From assembly GCA_002439705.1 (NCBI GenBank), contig DJPE01000042.1, positions 1,514 to 9,507 of the forward strand: 7,994 nt of DNA, given 5' to 3'. This document shows positions 6,483 through 7,994 of this stretch, piece by piece. Each line of letters starts with the position of its first letter. Position 1 is the stretch's first letter. The notes under the pieces are model-generated. The model did no database searches. It was given only the letters and a program-made list of their open reading frames with translations, and had not been told where the DNA came from. The stretch comes from Christensenella sp. UBA6420. Lineage in GTDB: Bacteria > Bacillota > Clostridia > Christensenellales > DTU072. Position numbers and translations under genes: made by a program.

Positions 6483-6527
6483 GTTGACGCAAATTTACCG
6501 CTTTTGCGGAAACTGAAAACAGTCAAC
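6483..6527. repeat. Nested inverted repeats in the divergent intergenic region
   Basis: GTTGAC (6483-6488) and GTCAAC (6522-6527) form outer arms. Between them, CCGC-TTTT-GCGG (6498-6509) forms a perfect inner hairpin that extends by TTT/AAA across a bulged A. The two dyads are nearly concentric. There is no T-tract, so it is not a terminator on either strand. It lies upstream of the methyltransferase promoter and 60-105 bp upstream of the -35 box of the opposite operon. A regulator site is possible; chance is not excluded. Confidence 0.35.
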
Positions 6528-6541
6528 TTTCGGCGAAATAG

Positions 6542-6570
6542 TTTCCTGATCGGCGAAAACGTGTTAAAAT
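6542..6570 (+). promoter_or_regulatory. Extended -10 promoter of the rRNA methyltransferase gene, predicting a leaderless mRNA
   Basis: TAAAAT at 6565-6570 is preceded by TG one base upstream (6562-6563), which makes an extended -10 element. The hexamer 17 bp upstream, TTTCCT (6542-6547), matches the -35 consensus at only 3 of 6 bases, as is common for extended -10 promoters. Only six bases separate the -10 box from the ATG, so transcription should begin at or within a base or two of the start codon. No Shine-Dalgarno sequence is present before the ATG, which agrees with a leaderless message. Confidence 0.6.
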
Positions 6571-6576
6571 CTTCGT

Positions 6577-7698
6577 ATGAATTATGATATTACCGTAACC
6601 TGCGCTTTCGGAACGGAAAGCGTATTGAAAAAAGAACTCCGCAAAATGTCGTTTTTCGACGCGAAAGCGATAGACGGCAGCATAAACCTGTCGGGCGACG
6701 AACTCGCCGTGGCGAAACTCAATATGTTTCTTCACACAGCCGAAAGAGTGTATATTAAAGTTGCGACTTTCCCCGCTAAGTCTTTCGACGAACTTTTCGA
6801 CTCGGTTTACTCCCTGCCGTGGGAAAACTATCTTACTAAATCGAGCCGTGTAATCGTCAACGGAAAGTCGGTAAAAAGTCAGCTCTTTTCCCTGTCCGAC
6901 TGTCAGAAAATCATCAAAAAAGCAATCTTCAAACGGCTTACTTTCGCCACGAAAACTTCGTATTTCCCCGAAAACGGCGCGGAAACCGAAATAGTATTTT
7001 CGATAAGGAACGATTTATGCACGCTCCTTATAAACACTTCGGGAAAAGGACTGCACAAACGCGGATACCGCGACTTCGTCGGGGCTGCTCCGATGAAAGA
7101 AACGCTCGCTTGCGCGTTGCTTTTATTGTCGGGCTTTTCGGCGGAAAGACCTTTTATCGATCCGTTTTGCGGTTCCGGCACGCTCGTCACCGAAGGGGCG
7201 AGAATGGCTCTCGGCATAGCTCCCGGACGGGACAGAGATTTCGCTTACCGCCATTGGGATACCTTCGACAAGTCGGTCTACGACCTATGCTTAGAAGAAG
7301 CGAAAGATAACGAAAATTTACGGAAACTCGACTTCGCGGGCTACGATATAGACCCCGACGCCATAAAATTATCTTTACGCCACGCCGAAAAAGCGGGGGT
7401 AAGGAACTTCGTTCATTTTCAGGTCCGCGACGTAAAAGAATTAAGCTCTTCGTTAAAAAACGGCGTAATAGTAACGAATCCCCCTTACGGCGAAAGACTG
7501 CTTACTCCGAGAGAAGCGAATTTACTTTACCGTACTTTCGGCGACGCGGTGAAAAATCTTCCCGACTGGGAAATAAACGTAATAACTTCCGCTCCGCAGT
7601 TTGAAAAGGCTTTCGGCAGAAAATCCGGCGCCAACAGAAAGTTCTTTAACGCCGACAAAGAGTGCCACTACTATATGTATAACTCCCCGAAAAAATAG
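6577..7698 (+). CDS. rlmL: THUMP-domain class I SAM-dependent rRNA methyltransferase (RlmL/YpsC type)
   Basis: This 373-residue protein is the length of B. subtilis YpsC and of the N-terminal half of E. coli RlmKL. The family is associated with N2-methylation of a guanine in 23S rRNA (G2445 in E. coli) using S-adenosylmethionine. The N-terminus (TCAFGTESVLKKEL) starts a ferredoxin-like plus THUMP RNA-binding region to about residue 155, and KGLHKRGYR (157-165) is the family linker. The Rossmann-fold domain has motif I DPFCGSGT (195-202), the acidic motif YDIDP (256-260) after strand 2, and catalytic motif IV NPPYGERL (301-308). All expected motifs are intact. The start agrees with the family N-terminus even though it has no ribosome site; the message is probably leaderless. 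The gene stands alone, divergent from the membrane-protein operon, and ends at a strong terminator. Assignment to this family is firm; the exact target base in this organism is inferred. Confidence 0.95.
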   Translation: MNYDITVTCAFGTESVLKKELRKMSFFDAKAIDGSINLSGDELAVAKLNMFLHTAERVYIKVATFPAKSFDELFDSVYSLPWENYLTKSSRVIVNGKSVKSQLFSLSDCQKIIKKAIFKRLTFATKTSYFPENGAETEIVFSIRNDLCTLLINTSGKGLHKRGYRDFVGAAPMKETLACALLLLSGFSAERPFIDPFCGSGTLVTEGARMALGIAPGRDRDFAYRHWDTFDKSVYDLCLEEAKDNENLRKLDFAGYDIDPDAIKLSLRHAEKAGVRNFVHFQVRDVKELSSSLKNGVIVTNPPYGERLLTPREANLLYRTFGDAVKNLPDWEINVITSAPQFEKAFGRKSGANRKFFNADKECHYYMYNSPKK

Positions 7699-7724
7699 TC
7701 CGTACCGACGGAAAAGCGATAACG

Positions 7725-7760
7725 AAAAAGAGCGAAAACGATTACGTTTCCGCTCTTTTT
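7725..7760. terminator. Bidirectional rho-independent terminator between convergent genes
   Basis: A 16-bp stem (7725-7740 with 7745-7760) with one A-C mismatch closes on the tetraloop ATTA. Both strands end in five T (CGCTCTTTTT), so the element can end the methyltransferase transcript on the plus strand and the HMA-gene transcript on the minus strand. A smaller 5-bp hairpin (TCCGT-ACCG-ACGGA, 7699-7712) directly follows the methyltransferase stop codon. Confidence 0.92.
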
Positions 7761-7807
7761 GCAAAAAAATATACTTCAAGGATAAACTATTATCTCAGAT
7801 ACGCAAA

Positions 7808-7994
7808 TTATTTTTTCAGGAAAGAAAAGAGTCCTTTCTTTTCGTAGTTTTCCGTTTTTATTCCCAACACGCGATATCCGGTGGATTCGACGGCGTGCTT
7901 TAATTGCTCTTCGTCGAACAAATCGTCGGATATAACGACCGTTTCGCCCTTAACGTGCGAAGAAGTCACTTTTTTCACGGGGAAAGTTTTTCTT
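7808..7994 (-). CDS. Heavy-metal-associated (HMA) domain protein, C-terminal part only
   Basis: The last 61 residues are visible, ending at TAA (complement of 7808-7810); the start lies beyond the right edge. The pattern PVKKVTSSHVKGETVVISDD, then an acidic helix (EEQLKHAVESTGYRV) and a last strand (LGIKTE) matches the second half of a ferredoxin-like HMA domain, as in copper chaperones and the N-termini of metal-transporting ATPases. The lysine-rich tail KKGLFSFLKK after the domain resembles small stand-alone HMA proteins of Clostridia, recalled from memory. The CxxC metal-binding loop would be in the missing N-terminal part, so metal binding cannot be confirmed here. A cytoplasmic location is expected, as nothing visible suggests export. 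The gene converges on the rRNA methyltransferase gene and shares its terminator. Confidence 0.82.
   Translation of the reverse strand, partial: RKTFPVKKVTSSHVKGETVVISDDLFDEEQLKHAVESTGYRVLGIKTENYEKKGLFSFLKK

Noticed and set aside
6483..6488. TTGACG-like -35 box for the methyltransferase gene
   Set aside because: No -10 box follows at 16-18 bp; the extended -10 element next to the start codon explains expression better.
6521..6526. TTGACT on the minus strand as a further -35 box for the membrane-protein operon
   Set aside because: The hexamer at the correct distance (6498-6503) reads AAGCGG, which is not a -10 box; the promoter at 6394-6422 is far better.
7017..7310. A 97-codon open frame in another frame of the methyltransferase gene
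   Set aside because: It overlaps the SAM-binding motif region, whose correct frame is certain; the product is Arg-rich with no domain.
1..7994. Signs of a mobile element, phage, CRISPR array, tRNA or recent transfer
   Set aside because: I found no transposase or integrase motifs, no direct repeats with regular spacing, no tRNA-like cloverleaf, and base and codon use that look uniform across all genes.

Overview
The window looks like chromosomal DNA of a Gram-positive, probably anaerobic gut bacterium of the class Clostridia (Bacillota). This is inferred from dockerin and Ig-like (Big_3-type) modules, a LAAC lipobox, GGAGG-type ribosome sites, consensus vegetative promoters and a YpsC-type rRNA methyltransferase. 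A Christensenellales-like lineage is my guess, not something the sequence proves. Codon usage looks uniform by eye, and I see no mobile element, CRISPR array, tRNA or rRNA.

Layout, left to right. (1) Positions 1-3342, minus strand: an operon whose first gene encodes a secreted 930-residue M6-family zinc metalloprotease with a chain of Ig-like domains and a C-terminal dockerin. It overlaps by ATGA a lipoprotein gene with one Ig-like domain, which runs off the left edge. A TTGACT-17-TATAAT promoter precedes the protease gene, and a perfect AT-rich palindrome lies between its -10 box and the start codon. (2) Positions 3442-6422, minus strand: a two-gene operon for membrane proteins of unknown function (528 and 425 residues). 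They share a layout of three N-terminal membrane helices with an LGFP motif, a large extracellular domain and one C-terminal helix. The operon has its own consensus promoter and a strong terminator. (3) Positions 6542-7760, plus strand: a divergent THUMP-domain rRNA methyltransferase gene (RlmL/YpsC type) that appears to be transcribed without a leader. (4) Positions 7808-7994, minus strand: the 3' end of a small heavy-metal-associated (HMA) domain protein. It converges on the methyltransferase gene and shares a bidirectional terminator with it.

How the parts relate. The protease and lipoprotein are probably translated together and both act outside the membrane. The dockerin implies docking on a cohesin-bearing partner, and the lipoprotein is the nearest candidate, although its visible part does not prove a cohesin. 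The two membrane proteins are probably diverged paralogues working as a pair at the cell surface. They are the most novel content here. The methyltransferase and HMA protein are housekeeping neighbours with no evident link to the rest.
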